From Kineothrix sp. MSJ-39 (GTDB taxonomy: Bacteria > Bacillota > Clostridia > Lachnospirales > Lachnospiraceae), in assembly GCF_018917935.1 (NCBI RefSeq), contig NZ_JAHLPN010000014.1, positions 25,536-89,535 on the forward strand: DNA of 64,000 nucleotides, in the 5' to 3' direction. Every line of letters starts with the position of its first letter. The stretch's first letter is position 1. The notes beneath the pieces were generated by a model. It was given only the letters and a program-made list of their open reading frames with translations, ran no database searches and was not told where the DNA came from. The position numbers were made by a program, and so were the translations under genes. Below are positions 44,155 through 53,959 of this stretch, piece by piece.

Positions 44155-45351
44155 TTATTTCACAAGACGCGCTGTCTCTCTTGCGATAGCAAGCTCTTCA
44201 TCAGTCGGTACAACATATACCTTTGTTGTGCTGTCCAGTGTAGAAATTTCTACTTCTTCGCCGCGTTTCTTGTTTGCTTCTGCATTAATAGTTACCCCAA
44301 GATAACCTAAATAGCTGCAGACTTCAGCTCTGGCATCCACATTGTTTTCACCGACACCGGCTGTAAAGGCGATCACATCAACACCATTCATGGCTGCGGC
44401 ATAAGCACCTACGTATTTTGCTACATGATATGCCCATGTCTTCAGCGCGACATCTGCCTTTTCATTGCCGTCCGCTGCTGCCTGCGCCAGATCACGGAAA
44501 TCGCTTGAAACACCGCCTGACAGACCAAGTACACCTGATTTCTTATTACAGATGTTAATGATCTCATCGGCTGTTTTTCCTTCTTTATCTGCCAGGAAAC
44601 TAACGATCGCCGGATCAATGTCACCACTTCTTGTACCCATGATCAGACCTTCGAGTGGTGTCAGACCCATGGAAGTGTCCACACATTTTCCGTTCTTCAC
44701 TGCTGAAACTGATGCACCATTTCCCAGATGGCAAACGATGATCTTCAGATCTTCGCGTTTCTTGCCCATGATCTCTGCCACACGGTTGCTGACGAAATCA
44801 TGACTTGTACCATGGAAACCATAGCGTCTTACTTTGTATTTTTCATAATATTCATATGGAAGTCCGTATAAATAGGCTTTCTTAGGCATTGTCTGGTGGA
44901 AAGCAGTATCAAAAACCGCTACCATTGGTACGTCCGGCATAATTTCCTTGCAGGAATTGATACCGATCAGGTTTGCCGGATTGTGAAGCGGTGCCAGATC
45001 ATTGCAGTCCTCAATCGCTTTCATGACTTCTGCATCGATCACTACACTGCTTGCAAACTTCTCACCGCCATGTACGATACGGTGTCCGACTGCATCGATC
45101 TCTGCCAGAGATTTTACGACGCCAACCTTTTCATCTGTCAGTTTTTCAATGACTGCTGCAACTGCCTGCGTATGTGTCGGCATTGCGATCTCAGTCTTTA
45201 CTTTTTCTCCGCCCTTTGGCTGATGTGTGATACAGCTTCCGTCAATTCCGATTCTCTCGCAAAGTCCTTTTGCAAGCACTTCTTCGCTTTCGCTGTTGAT
45301 GAGCTGATATTTCAGTGATGAGCTGCCACAGTTGATTACTAAAATGTTCAT
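44155..45351 (-). CDS. ackA: Acetate kinase
   Basis: A 398-residue enzyme of standard length that makes ATP and acetate from acetyl phosphate, an energy-yielding step of fermentation. The ASKHA signatures are MNILVINCGSSSLKYQL, GHRIVHGG, VFDTAFHQTMP, YGFHGTSHDFV and GASVSAVKNG. GGGAG precedes the start. It follows proS by 21 bp, so it probably reads through from that gene; the usual partner pta is not in the window. Confidence 0.97.
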   Translation of the reverse strand: MNILVINCGSSSLKYQLINSESEEVLAKGLCERIGIDGSCITHQPKGGEKVKTEIAMPTHTQAVAAVIEKLTDEKVGVVKSLAEIDAVGHRIVHGGEKFASSVVIDAEVMKAIEDCNDLAPLHNPANLIGINSCKEIMPDVPMVAVFDTAFHQTMPKKAYLYGLPYEYYEKYKVRRYGFHGTSHDFVSNRVAEIMGKKREDLKIIVCHLGNGASVSAVKNGKCVDTSMGLTPLEGLIMGTRSGDIDPAIVSFLADKEGKTADEIINICNKKSGVLGLSGGVSSDFRDLAQAAADGNEKADVALKTWAYHVAKYVGAYAAAMNGVDVIAFTAGVGENNVDARAEVCSYLGYLGVTINAEANKKRGEEVEISTLDSTTKVYVVPTDEELAIARETARLVK

Positions 45352-45372
45352 TTTTCCATCTCCCTTTTTATT

Positions 45373-46806
45373 TTAGTATGCACGTCCCCAATAAACCATT
45401 TTTGTAGCAGGTTTGCCACAGCATACGCAGGTGTCTGCAATATGTTCCTGCTCAAATGGCATACAACGGCTTGTTACACTCAGTTTTTCCTTGATCGCAT
45501 CTTCACATGCCTGATCGCCGCACCACATTGCTTTTACAAAACCGGATTTTTCTGCAAAGAGTTTTTCAAACTCTTCCATATTTTTAGCTGTGTAAGTATG
45601 TGCATCACGATGTGCTCTTGCATGCTCCAGCATATCCTTCTGGATCTGCTCAAGCAGCTCTGCAACCTTTGTTTCCAGATCATCTAAAGAGCACTCGATC
45701 TTTTCTCTTGTATCACGACGGACCAGAACACACTTGTTGGCTTCCATATCCTTCGGGCCGATCTCAACACGAACCGGAATACCTCTCATTTCGCATTCAG
45801 CGAATTTCCAGCCCGGACTCTTATCTGTATCATCTACTTTTACACGGAAGTTGGATTTCAGACGGTCACGCAGCTCATATGCCTTATCCAGGACACCTTC
45901 TGCCTGCTGGCGGATCGGAATGATGCAGACCTGTGTCGGGGCAACTCTCGGCGGAAGCACCAGTCCGTTGTCATCTCCATGTACCATAATGATCGCACCG
46001 ATCAGTCTTGTTGTCATACCCCAGGATGTCTGATGTACATACTGCAGCTGGTTATTTTTATCTGTATACTGGATACCAAAGGCTTTTGCAAATCCATCGC
46101 CAAAGTTGTGGCTTGTACCGGACTGCAGGGCTTTTCCATCGTGCATCAGTGCTTCGATCGTATAAGTAGCTGTTGCACCGGCAAATTTTTCCTTATCTGT
46201 CTTGCGTCCCTTGATGACCGGAATTGCCAGAACCTGTTCACAGAAATCTGCATATACATTCAGCATCTGGATCGTTCTTGCTTCTGCTTCTTCCTCTGTC
46301 GCATGTGCGGTATGACCTTCCTGCCATAAGAACTCACGGCTTCTCAGGAACGGTCTTGTTTCCTTCTCCCAACGTACAACGGAACACCACTGGTTATATA
46401 CCTTTGGCAGATCACGATAAGAATGGATCTCATTTTTATAGAAATCACAGAATAAAGTCTCGGATGTCGGTCTGACACACAGTCTTTCCTGCAGTGGCTG
46501 CAGTCCGCCATGTGTTACCCATGCAACTTCCGGTGCAAAACCTTCTACATGATCTTTTTCCTTCTGTAATAAACTCTCCGGAATAAACATCGGAAGATAT
46601 ACATTTTCTACGCCTGTTTCCTTAAATCTTGCATCCAGCTGGCTCTGGATCAGCTCCCAGATCGCATATCCTGCCGGTTTGATTACCATACATCCTTTTA
46701 CGCTTGTGTAGTCGATCAGCTCTGCTTTCTTAACTACATCTGTGTACCACTGCGCAAAATCCACATCCATCGCAGTGATCGCTTCTACCATTTTCTTGTC
46801 TGCCAT
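45373..46806 (-). CDS. proS: Prolyl-tRNA synthetase, short archaeal/eukaryal-type form
   Basis: A 477-residue class IIa synthetase without the editing INS domain of the long bacterial form. Motif 1 lies around [17 protein letters not shown], motif 2 around [24 protein letters not shown] in outline, and motif 3 around [14 protein letters not shown]. The zinc-bearing C-terminal domain ends [15 protein letters not shown] and MVYWGRAY. The start at 46806 has AAAGGAAAAG; a longer frame runs into the T-box. Expression should follow proline charging through the T-box leader. Confidence 0.96.
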   Translation of the reverse strand: MADKKMVEAITAMDVDFAQWYTDVVKKAELIDYTSVKGCMVIKPAGYAIWELIQSQLDARFKETGVENVYLPMFIPESLLQKEKDHVEGFAPEVAWVTHGGLQPLQERLCVRPTSETLFCDFYKNEIHSYRDLPKVYNQWCSVVRWEKETRPFLRSREFLWQEGHTAHATEEEAEARTIQMLNVYADFCEQVLAIPVIKGRKTDKEKFAGATATYTIEALMHDGKALQSGTSHNFGDGFAKAFGIQYTDKNNQLQYVHQTSWGMTTRLIGAIIMVHGDDNGLVLPPRVAPTQVCIIPIRQQAEGVLDKAYELRDRLKSNFRVKVDDTDKSPGWKFAECEMRGIPVRVEIGPKDMEANKCVLVRRDTREKIECSLDDLETKVAELLEQIQKDMLEHARAHRDAHTYTAKNMEEFEKLFAEKSGFVKAMWCGDQACEDAIKEKLSVTSRCMPFEQEHIADTCVCCGKPATKMVYWGRAY

Positions 46807-46839
46807 TTTTCTTTTCCTTTCTTTTCTCCACATTCATAA

Positions 46840-47058
46840 GGGGTGGTACGCCTCTTCCGTCCCATAGGGACCGGAATTCCGGCGGTACCACCCCACTTAG
46901 TGTCTGACACTCTGCTTTTTTACCCATAACGCCGGGCTGCGCCTGCTTTCACAGGAAGCTCCGAGGCAGGTTCCGCTCTGCTGCGTAAGGATCTCTCACC
47001 AATGATCCTCTCTCTTTGACGTGCGCTGACCGTACTAATCCTCTTCTCAGCCTGATTA
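46840..47058 (-). promoter_or_regulatory. T-box leader of proS, proline specifier
   Basis: The minus strand has the stem I hallmark AGAGAGAGGATC..TTGGTGAGAGATCC, then GAACCTGCC with a CCU (proline) specifier at 46970-46968, and the T-box AAGTGGGGTGGTACCGCC at 46898-46881. The T-box arm GGGGTGGTAC is exactly complementary to GTACCACCCC at 46849-46840, forming the competing hairpin. There is no T-run after that hairpin. Confidence 0.93.
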
Positions 47059-47104
47059 AATCTTTATTTCTCCTGCATTTTCGCAGAACAATTCTAAACT
47101 GATT

Positions 47105-48922
47105 TTAGGAAACTGGACGAGCTTTGTCAAGTGTTGGCTTTACATTTTTCACAAACACTCCAAGCAGTACCCAGTACAGCGGTGCCAGAACAACCATGGA
47201 ATCATTGGCAATGCCGGTGAAAAGATAAAAGACAATAAGACACTCTATACCCTCCACATATGTATGATCCGTTTGCTTCTCCACACCTTTTTTTAAATTC
47301 CTGTATCGTTTCCTTCTATATTTTATGCCAGCTCCTATTGGCAGGCATAAGAAGAATACAAGTGATAACACGCCCGTCTGCACAGCAATCTGCAAATACA
47401 TGCAGTGTGGCTTTGTTATAATTTCAGAGAAAAAACCATATCCCTGTGCTGCTCTTGCTACATAATCGTTTTGCGGAAACTGCAGCATAAACGTATCCGG
47501 TCCGCTTCCGATCAAAATCTTGTTTTTCAGAAGCGGTATTGTCCTGCTCCATATGTATCCTCGATCCGTAAACCAATGCTCTTTCCCTTTAAAGCCTACT
47601 GAAGGGGCGCTTATCATCTCATCCGGTTTTCCCCATATATTAATATATGTATACTGATCATCTACCACATCCGTAAAAAGCCACCGTATATCATTATGAA
47701 AAACTGCCATATAGGGAACTCCATCTTTATAATAGCACTGCAGATAAATATCCTGTCCCTCCATTGTTTCGGGCCAACAGATCTGTCTTTTTTCATCTGA
47801 TACAAGTTCCAGTTCTGAACCGTCTTTGGCAAAAACGTGTGGATATAACGATTTACCCTCTTTTTCCATGCAAAGCGCATACGTTTCTCCATCCCAGATG
47901 ATAGAAATGTGATCCCTGTACACCCGGATATCGGTCAGTTTATCCGTTTTTTCCTGCAAATCAAGAGATTCCGTTATTCTTTGTATTGTGTGCACGCCAA
48001 AGGCACTATCATAAATAAAGTATCCACATCCAATTACAGCACTTACGGCCAGTAAATATAATACTTGTTTGCTTTGTTTCCGGAACAAAGCTTCTGCTAC
48101 ACGCCAGATCATTACTGCGATCATACACAAAATTGCACTTTTGGATCCGCTTCCTATCAGACACACTAACGAAAGCACAGACGCTGCCGCTGCATAAATG
48201 CGTTTTTTCCCCTCCCATTTTTCAAACAAAAAGATCCCCAGCAACAGGATCATTGCAAAATAAATGCCTGCATAATTGGAATTGTACAAAGTCCCACTTA
48301 CCCGCTGGTAGCTCTCGCCCATGAATCCAAACACCATATGCCCGGCCAGTTCTTTATACTGATGACCCACAATTATGTTTCGGAACAGGGATGTGCTTAA
48401 TATTTCTCCGCCTAAAATCTCTACTATACCAAATACACTTTGCAATATCCCTGCTGTCAGCATTGTCATACAGATACATTCCATATCCTTCTCACTTTGA
48501 ACAACGATATAACTGTATACTGCCACAATCACATAAGCAAGCAGTACCCACATTCCCTCATACTGCTCTATTATACCGTGCAGAGCAACGTCCTTTGATT
48601 TTGAAAAGATTGCAGATAAAATAACAACGATTCCATAACCACAAAGAGGAAGCAGGTATTTTACGTTACCTGCTTTCTCATTGCGTATCAAAATACGATC
48701 TATGATATTCAAAATCATGATAACCGCTATAACGAAAAGTACAACATTTTTTCCGTACAGAAAAAAGTCCGCTCTCCTGTTCATACTCTCCGGAAGCCAT
48801 GAAAGATCACCCAGACTCGTATTTCTTATATGAAGCTTTACTATAAACGGAAGCAACAGGATTACCCCCATGATTGGGAGTAAATCCTTGTTCCATGTTT
48901 TTTGTTTCTTTTGTTTCTTCAT
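47105..48922 (-). CDS. O-antigen ligase/polymerase-like membrane protein
   Basis: A 605-residue protein with about twelve membrane helices and a large loop of about 180 residues (330-500) before the last helices, as in Wzy/WaaL-type enzymes. The loop end has KILIGSGPDTFMLQFPQNDYVARA, the conserved O-antigen-ligase stretch in part. It may join or polymerise surface glycans. It is the last gene of the A/T-rich surface locus. Its ATG lies one base after the LRR protein stop; there is little ribosome-site signal, so coupling is likely. Confidence 0.8.
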   Translation of the reverse strand: MKKQKKQKTWNKDLLPIMGVILLLPFIVKLHIRNTSLGDLSWLPESMNRRADFFLYGKNVVLFVIAVIMILNIIDRILIRNEKAGNVKYLLPLCGYGIVVILSAIFSKSKDVALHGIIEQYEGMWVLLAYVIVAVYSYIVVQSEKDMECICMTMLTAGILQSVFGIVEILGGEILSTSLFRNIIVGHQYKELAGHMVFGFMGESYQRVSGTLYNSNYAGIYFAMILLLGIFLFEKWEGKKRIYAAAASVLSLVCLIGSGSKSAILCMIAVMIWRVAEALFRKQSKQVLYLLAVSAVIGCGYFIYDSAFGVHTIQRITESLDLQEKTDKLTDIRVYRDHISIIWDGETYALCMEKEGKSLYPHVFAKDGSELELVSDEKRQICWPETMEGQDIYLQCYYKDGVPYMAVFHNDIRWLFTDVVDDQYTYINIWGKPDEMISAPSVGFKGKEHWFTDRGYIWSRTIPLLKNKILIGSGPDTFMLQFPQNDYVARAAQGYGFFSEIITKPHCMYLQIAVQTGVLSLVFFLCLPIGAGIKYRRKRYRNLKKGVEKQTDHTYVEGIECLIVFYLFTGIANDSMVVLAPLYWVLLGVFVKNVKPTLDKARPVS

Positions 48923-48923
48923 T

Positions 48924-51920
48924 TTAAATTGCTTTTACTTTCAGTTTAATTCCTTTTTTCTTGAAAAGCTGTTTATATTTCTTTACTAATTTTTTAGGTA
49001 CCTTGATCACACATTTTTTATTGACACCCTTAAAAGCAGACTTATCAATTTTCGGAACCTTGGTGCTCTTAATTGTAACGGTCTTCAGATCCTTACAATT
49101 CTTAAACGCATTTTTCTCAATTGATTTTGTCGATTTTCCGATTGCTACGGTCTTCAGCTTCTTGCAGCCTTCAAATGCACTGCTGCCAATTTTTTCGATT
49201 GTTGCAGGCATCTTGACTGTCGTAACCTTCTTATTGTTTTTGAAGCTCTTTGGCGCAACACTTGTTACTTCATATTTCACGCCATTGCTTGTTACCGTTG
49301 CAGGAATGGTAACTGTCTTTTTCTTCTTTTCCGCCTTTGTCTGTCCTGCATATTCTACAGACGGGCTTTCACTGTTTGCATCTGTTACCTTGTACTTACC
49401 GGTTCCTTTTTCTGCCTGTACTACCGTACCCTTCTTCTCAGGCTGGACGACCGGAGCCTGTGATGGCTTTGGAGTCTCTGTCGGCGCCGGAGACGGTTTT
49501 ACTGCAGCTGCTTTTACAGTAACAGTCATCTTCTGCATCGCATTACCATCTGCCGACTTACAGATTACATCTGCTTTTCCGGCCTTTACTGCTTCCACTG
49601 CTCCGTTTGCAGATACCTTCAATACAGAAGAATCGGAAGAAGAAAATTCTACTTTTGCGTTTGTTGCTGTATATTTATTTAATGTATCAATTGCAGCCGT
49701 CACCGTTGTCTTTTGTCCAACTGTTAAAGCTGTTGCTCCATTCAGTGTTATTTTCTGGACATATACGGTTTCCGGAACACTCTTTACCAGAATGATTGCA
49801 TCACTATCGGCAAAAGTATCTGTCATATTTTTCTTTTTGGGTGATTTTGTGGTCAGATTATTATCTGTCAGTGTATAAACATCTGTTATTTTATAAAAAC
49901 GTTTACCACTGTTTAATGCTGCAATACGGTCTGCTACCTTATCTCCCTCCTGGAATTCAACACACTCCTGGTCATATCTTCCATACCAGTCATCTTCATC
50001 CATCCAGCTTACGTTATACCCGGTGTCATTTAACAGCCAGGTATCATTTTTATTTTTAAATCCGGTTGCATCTATATGATAAATGTGCGCCGAATCGGAG
50101 TAGACTTCTCCGCGTAAAGGATTCCACTCATCATCCCACTCTGCCGACACACTGATCGTACCGCCCGATGCAATAAATGCCATATATCGGTCATAATCCC
50201 AAACAGGGCTCTCCTTGTATTTCTCCATTGAAATCGTATAGTTCTGATCCTGCAAAACATCAAAACTTATATCTTCTCCCTGATACCTATAATAATATGC
50301 GATATATTCATACTGTCCGTTCTCTAATTCTACTTCATCATAATTGTCCTGCGCCAGAGCATACAATTCAGAATTCCATGGTTTCTTTGTCCGGATTCTG
50401 CAAAGATATCTGCCTTCTTCCGGAGCAGTAAAGGAATAGGACTGCGCATTGCCTGTCACTTCCTGCGTATGCTGGATTCCCAATGAAAGAGTGACGTTAT
50501 CACAGGAGACTTTCCGGATCTCCAAGGTTACATCTGAACACTCCTCAGATAAATTGGCAATCGCTTCTATATAAGGACTTTTTTTCTGAAGTGCTTTCCC
50601 CTGTACACGGACATAAGTTCCTTTATCTGTAACTGTTAATTTTTTTGTATACTTATTATTTTGGTACCAGACAAGTCTGATATTTTCCCCATCTTTTACC
50701 TTAAGGTAGTAGATACCTTTCTCTGCAAACGGGTTGTCATAGATACAGTTTTGGGAAATGCTCAGTTTATTTTCCCCTTCCTGCAGCTGATCTCCTTTTG
50801 CTGTAGGCTGTAACGTGATTTCTACTTTTCTGTCCTCACATGCATAGAAAGAGAAGAAATAATTCGTTCCTGCAGTCATATATATGGTAGAAACACCGTA
50901 TTCGCCATTTGTCCATCTCCTAACGGACATCCCGTATAATGTCTGATCTTCTTCTCGATAGTTTTCTACTTCTATTACATCATCATCAGGCATATACATA
51001 CTATAATAGCCGGTCTGATCCGGGGTATATTTCACCCATGTTTTTTCGCTGGTCAGCTGCAGCGTCATCTTATTCTCTGACGCTTTTACCTCATTTTTGA
51101 TAAACTGCAGGTCATTCCCCGGATTATAGATGACATATTCACTTTCGCCGGCATCAAGCGTAATCCAAGATGACATTTGCTGCAATGTATTTCCTGCTTT
51201 TGCTATATAAACATCTGCGTTATCTGCAATCTCAAATAATGTCTTTTCTTTAAAATTTGTTTTTAAATGTACAAATTTTTGTTCCGCAGAGATGGAAAAT
51301 GATGCTGCATCCGCATCCTCTACAGAAACATCTTCCGCACGGGATAACGTAACTGTCAGCTCTTCTGTATTATAATTACTTAATTGTATTAAATACTCTT
51401 TATCCTTCTCAAAATAATGCGCATAATTAGAAAAGCCTTCGTCATCTTCATCTGTCACACAATAAAAAGACTCTATAGACCCTCCGTCTGTCATCGTTCC
51501 GGTATTTTTATCGCAAATACTGTAGTTGCAGTTTGTCCAATTCGGCCACGCAGACTCTACCTGCAGCATGTAATAACCGCTTTCCACCGGTGCGAAAGAC
51601 AATGTAACCATATTTGTATCTTCAATATCTAAGGTTGCTTTCTCCCCTTCTTTGATCTCAACATCACTATCGGCTGCTACATCATCAGCAGAAACAGTAT
51701 CCCGGTCAATAGAGATACTTTCCTCTGCTTTCTCCTCAGTTTCCGGGATCTCCTGCCCGAACGTCAGATACTTGGACGGAACTTTCGTCTGCCCCTCAGT
51801 TTCAATTTCTTCGTCCCAGACATTGGTCCCCTTTTGCGGCATTGCATATGTTACTGACGGTACGGATATCGATGTAACAAGCATTGCCAGCGTTAAAACA
51901 AGTGCAATTCTCCTTTTCAT
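48924..51920 (-). CDS. Secreted Ig-like (Big_2) and leucine-rich-repeat surface protein
   Basis: A 998-residue exported protein with a signal peptide ending SVTYA. The first 700 residues are beta-rich modules of unknown type. A Big_2-like domain lies at about 735-820 (VQKITLNGATALTVGQ, ADVICKSADGNA). A Pro/Thr linker follows (PSPAPTETPKPSQAPV), then BspA-type LRR_5 repeats near the end (IGSSAFEGCKKLKTV, IEKNAFKNCKDLKTV). No sortase motif is seen, so anchoring is unclear. The start at 51920 follows AGGAAGG. It may be an adhesin linked to the glycan genes beside it. Confidence 0.88.
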   Translation of the reverse strand: MKRRIALVLTLAMLVTSISVPSVTYAMPQKGTNVWDEEIETEGQTKVPSKYLTFGQEIPETEEKAEESISIDRDTVSADDVAADSDVEIKEGEKATLDIEDTNMVTLSFAPVESGYYMLQVESAWPNWTNCNYSICDKNTGTMTDGGSIESFYCVTDEDDEGFSNYAHYFEKDKEYLIQLSNYNTEELTVTLSRAEDVSVEDADAASFSISAEQKFVHLKTNFKEKTLFEIADNADVYIAKAGNTLQQMSSWITLDAGESEYVIYNPGNDLQFIKNEVKASENKMTLQLTSEKTWVKYTPDQTGYYSMYMPDDDVIEVENYREEDQTLYGMSVRRWTNGEYGVSTIYMTAGTNYFFSFYACEDRKVEITLQPTAKGDQLQEGENKLSISQNCIYDNPFAEKGIYYLKVKDGENIRLVWYQNNKYTKKLTVTDKGTYVRVQGKALQKKSPYIEAIANLSEECSDVTLEIRKVSCDNVTLSLGIQHTQEVTGNAQSYSFTAPEEGRYLCRIRTKKPWNSELYALAQDNYDEVELENGQYEYIAYYYRYQGEDISFDVLQDQNYTISMEKYKESPVWDYDRYMAFIASGGTISVSAEWDDEWNPLRGEVYSDSAHIYHIDATGFKNKNDTWLLNDTGYNVSWMDEDDWYGRYDQECVEFQEGDKVADRIAALNSGKRFYKITDVYTLTDNNLTTKSPKKKNMTDTFADSDAIILVKSVPETVYVQKITLNGATALTVGQKTTVTAAIDTLNKYTATNAKVEFSSSDSSVLKVSANGAVEAVKAGKADVICKSADGNAMQKMTVTVKAAAVKPSPAPTETPKPSQAPVVQPEKKGTVVQAEKGTGKYKVTDANSESPSVEYAGQTKAEKKKKTVTIPATVTSNGVKYEVTSVAPKSFKNNKKVTTVKMPATIEKIGSSAFEGCKKLKTVAIGKSTKSIEKNAFKNCKDLKTVTIKSTKVPKIDKSAFKGVNKKCVIKVPKKLVKKYKQLFKKKGIKLKVKAI

Positions 51921-52084
51921 ACGTTTTCCTTCCTCTCTTTTTTCTATAAAAAATAGAGAATGCAACAAATGTCACTTTCTCTATCGTTTATCATTTAACT
52001 CATATTCTTTTCCATGCCGGTTTCTTTTTTCATTTCCTTACCCCTCCCCTATATTTTTAATAATACTGCCTCTAAAGGGATAAG

Positions 52085-53101
52085 TCAATTCGATTTTAAT
52101 CTGCCCCATATTCTTTTTTTACCAGCTATTTTATATATCATCCTCGTTATTCTTTCATAAAAATAAGCAAGCACAAATGAAACAGCAATAATTTCCAACG
52201 AGCCGGCTGCCAATCTGATATATGGATTTTTACTTATTATATAGGAGTGTGACGCCGCATATGGTTCCTGAACCAGACCATGCACCAGATATACATAGTA
52301 AGTCAGATCAGCAAGACGTTTTACAATTTTCTGTATATTCTTATCTTGTATTATCCGTGAATTACTCCAGCATACCAGTACATAAACAGCAACACACATA
52401 CAGATTCTTGTAATACATAGTCCATACAGGCTTGTATTTACACCGGGCAGATATAATGTTTCATAAGTTGAAACACAGGCTGCTGCAATGCCTGCACCTG
52501 CGAAATACCATTTATATCTTTTTAAACTTACAATATTATCAATCAGATAACCGATCAAAAAGAAGGACAATGTATCAAAAAAGGGATTCGCCGCAGTATA
52601 AAATACATTTCCAAAATACTCATTTACCGTGTTCATTACAATATATACAACAATACTCAGCAAAAATAATAACTTATATTTTTCTTTCATATCATAAAAC
52701 ATATAATAAAAAAACGGAGCTGCAAGATAAAATCCTATTACCGCGTATACAAACCAGTCGTATACCTCTCCATGTCTCAATCTGGAAATATATTCTGTTA
52801 TTGTGTATCCCTGCATCATGTTGATCATGCAATTTATGACCAGATATGGCACAACAATTTTTACAAAGCGTTTGCAATAATATGCCGAAACATTTCCGTC
52901 GAAGTACTCCAGTGCAAACTTGCCGCTCAGCATAAAAAACAATCCGTTATTTACCATGGTCAGATTATCAACAACAGCCATTCCCTGCTGACACGAAGCA
53001 TCCAATACAACAGCATCAAAATGATGAATGATCACAAGAATACAGGCCAGTATACGAAGCAGTCCATAGGAAGTCTGATACCCTTTTCTTTCCACTATCA
53101 T
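52085..53101 (-). CDS. Acyltransferase 3 family membrane protein
   Basis: A 338-residue protein with about ten membrane helices. The catalytic His region LRILACILVIIHHFDAVV is near the N-terminus, with FFMLSGKFALEYF as the second family signature. Members O-acetylate or otherwise acylate cell-surface sugars. GGAGG lies before the start at 53101, which overlaps the upstream stop as ATGA, so translation is coupled. About 165 bp without a gene separates it from the LRR gene. Confidence 0.9.
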   Translation of the reverse strand: MIVERKGYQTSYGLLRILACILVIIHHFDAVVLDASCQQGMAVVDNLTMVNNGLFFMLSGKFALEYFDGNVSAYYCKRFVKIVVPYLVINCMINMMQGYTITEYISRLRHGEVYDWFVYAVIGFYLAAPFFYYMFYDMKEKYKLLFLLSIVVYIVMNTVNEYFGNVFYTAANPFFDTLSFFLIGYLIDNIVSLKRYKWYFAGAGIAAACVSTYETLYLPGVNTSLYGLCITRICMCVAVYVLVCWSNSRIIQDKNIQKIVKRLADLTYYVYLVHGLVQEPYAASHSYIISKNPYIRLAAGSLEIIAVSFVLAYFYERITRMIYKIAGKKRIWGRLKSN

Positions 53102-53925
53102 ATAAATACCTCCACCAATGCTACTATTCCTGCCAAAACCGGTAATATTGTAATCTCCTTTTCCGGTCTCCTTTTTCCGCATAAAAGACAAAAGATCCCC
53201 AACATTGTGATGCATTTAAATATAAAATAAAAATCTTCCATCTGTGAAGCATCCGGATAGCAGAAATACTCCAGTTCCAGGATAACAATGGAAAGAATCC
53301 AGCAAATGATTCCTGCCGTTTTCTCTTTCCTTGTCCATGCAATATGCAGCAGTAACCACCCTGCCAATATATATCCCCAGATATTCAAAAATGGATAACA
53401 GGCTATTTTTATCGTGATATTTCCGAATATTTCAATTGTGAAGAATGTAAAATATCCCAATATAACAAACAGGAGACTACGTTTCATTTTTTCATTCAGA
53501 TGCACAAGCATACAAGACAGAAACGGGACAAATAGTGCAAATATCAACAGTTCATACCACCTGCTGGCACTATCCGATAAAGGGCCTGCCAGAACAGTTC
53601 GTACATACCGATAACAATACCGGATCGAAATATGCACACCATTTTGAAGCACATAGCAGATTCCCTGAGAAAGCAGGCAGGTAAAGAAACAGAGCAGCAG
53701 TTCCTTTTCGTACTGCCTTTTTCCCTGACTGAATATTTCTAAAAGGCGATATCCGTAAAATACAAGAACCAGACTTGTTATCCCCTTTAGTACAATAAAG
53801 AGTCCTGACAGGGAATGAAACATGGTTTCATCTCCTTTAAAGGAAATCAGAAATATGCAATATATGATTGCTAACAATATTTGTGCCACCGGAATTCCAT
53901 GTAATATAACCGCTTTTTTTCTCAA
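53098..53925 (-). CDS. Hypothetical multi-spanning membrane protein
   Basis: A 275-residue protein with seven or eight hydrophobic helices and short loops. I do not recognise a named family. No catalytic motif stands out, except a charged loop QGKRQYEKE near residues 67-75. It lies between a GT-C-like gene and the acyltransferase gene, whose start overlaps its stop. It may be a transporter or a partner subunit of the glycan machinery. Confidence 0.7.
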   Translation of the reverse strand: MRKKAVILHGIPVAQILLAIIYCIFLISFKGDETMFHSLSGLFIVLKGITSLVLVFYGYRLLEIFSQGKRQYEKELLLCFFTCLLSQGICYVLQNGVHISIRYCYRYVRTVLAGPLSDSASRWYELLIFALFVPFLSCMLVHLNEKMKRSLLFVILGYFTFFTIEIFGNITIKIACYPFLNIWGYILAGWLLLHIAWTRKEKTAGIICWILSIVILELEYFCYPDASQMEDFYFIFKCITMLGIFCLLCGKRRPEKEITILPVLAGIVALVEVFI

Positions 53926-53959
53926 GATATTTTTCCTCTTCCAGTCATTTTGCCGCTAT

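Noticed and set aside
46730..46927. 65-residue frame over the proS leader
   Set aside because: It spans the T-box and the proS start; the RNA structure accounts for the sequence.
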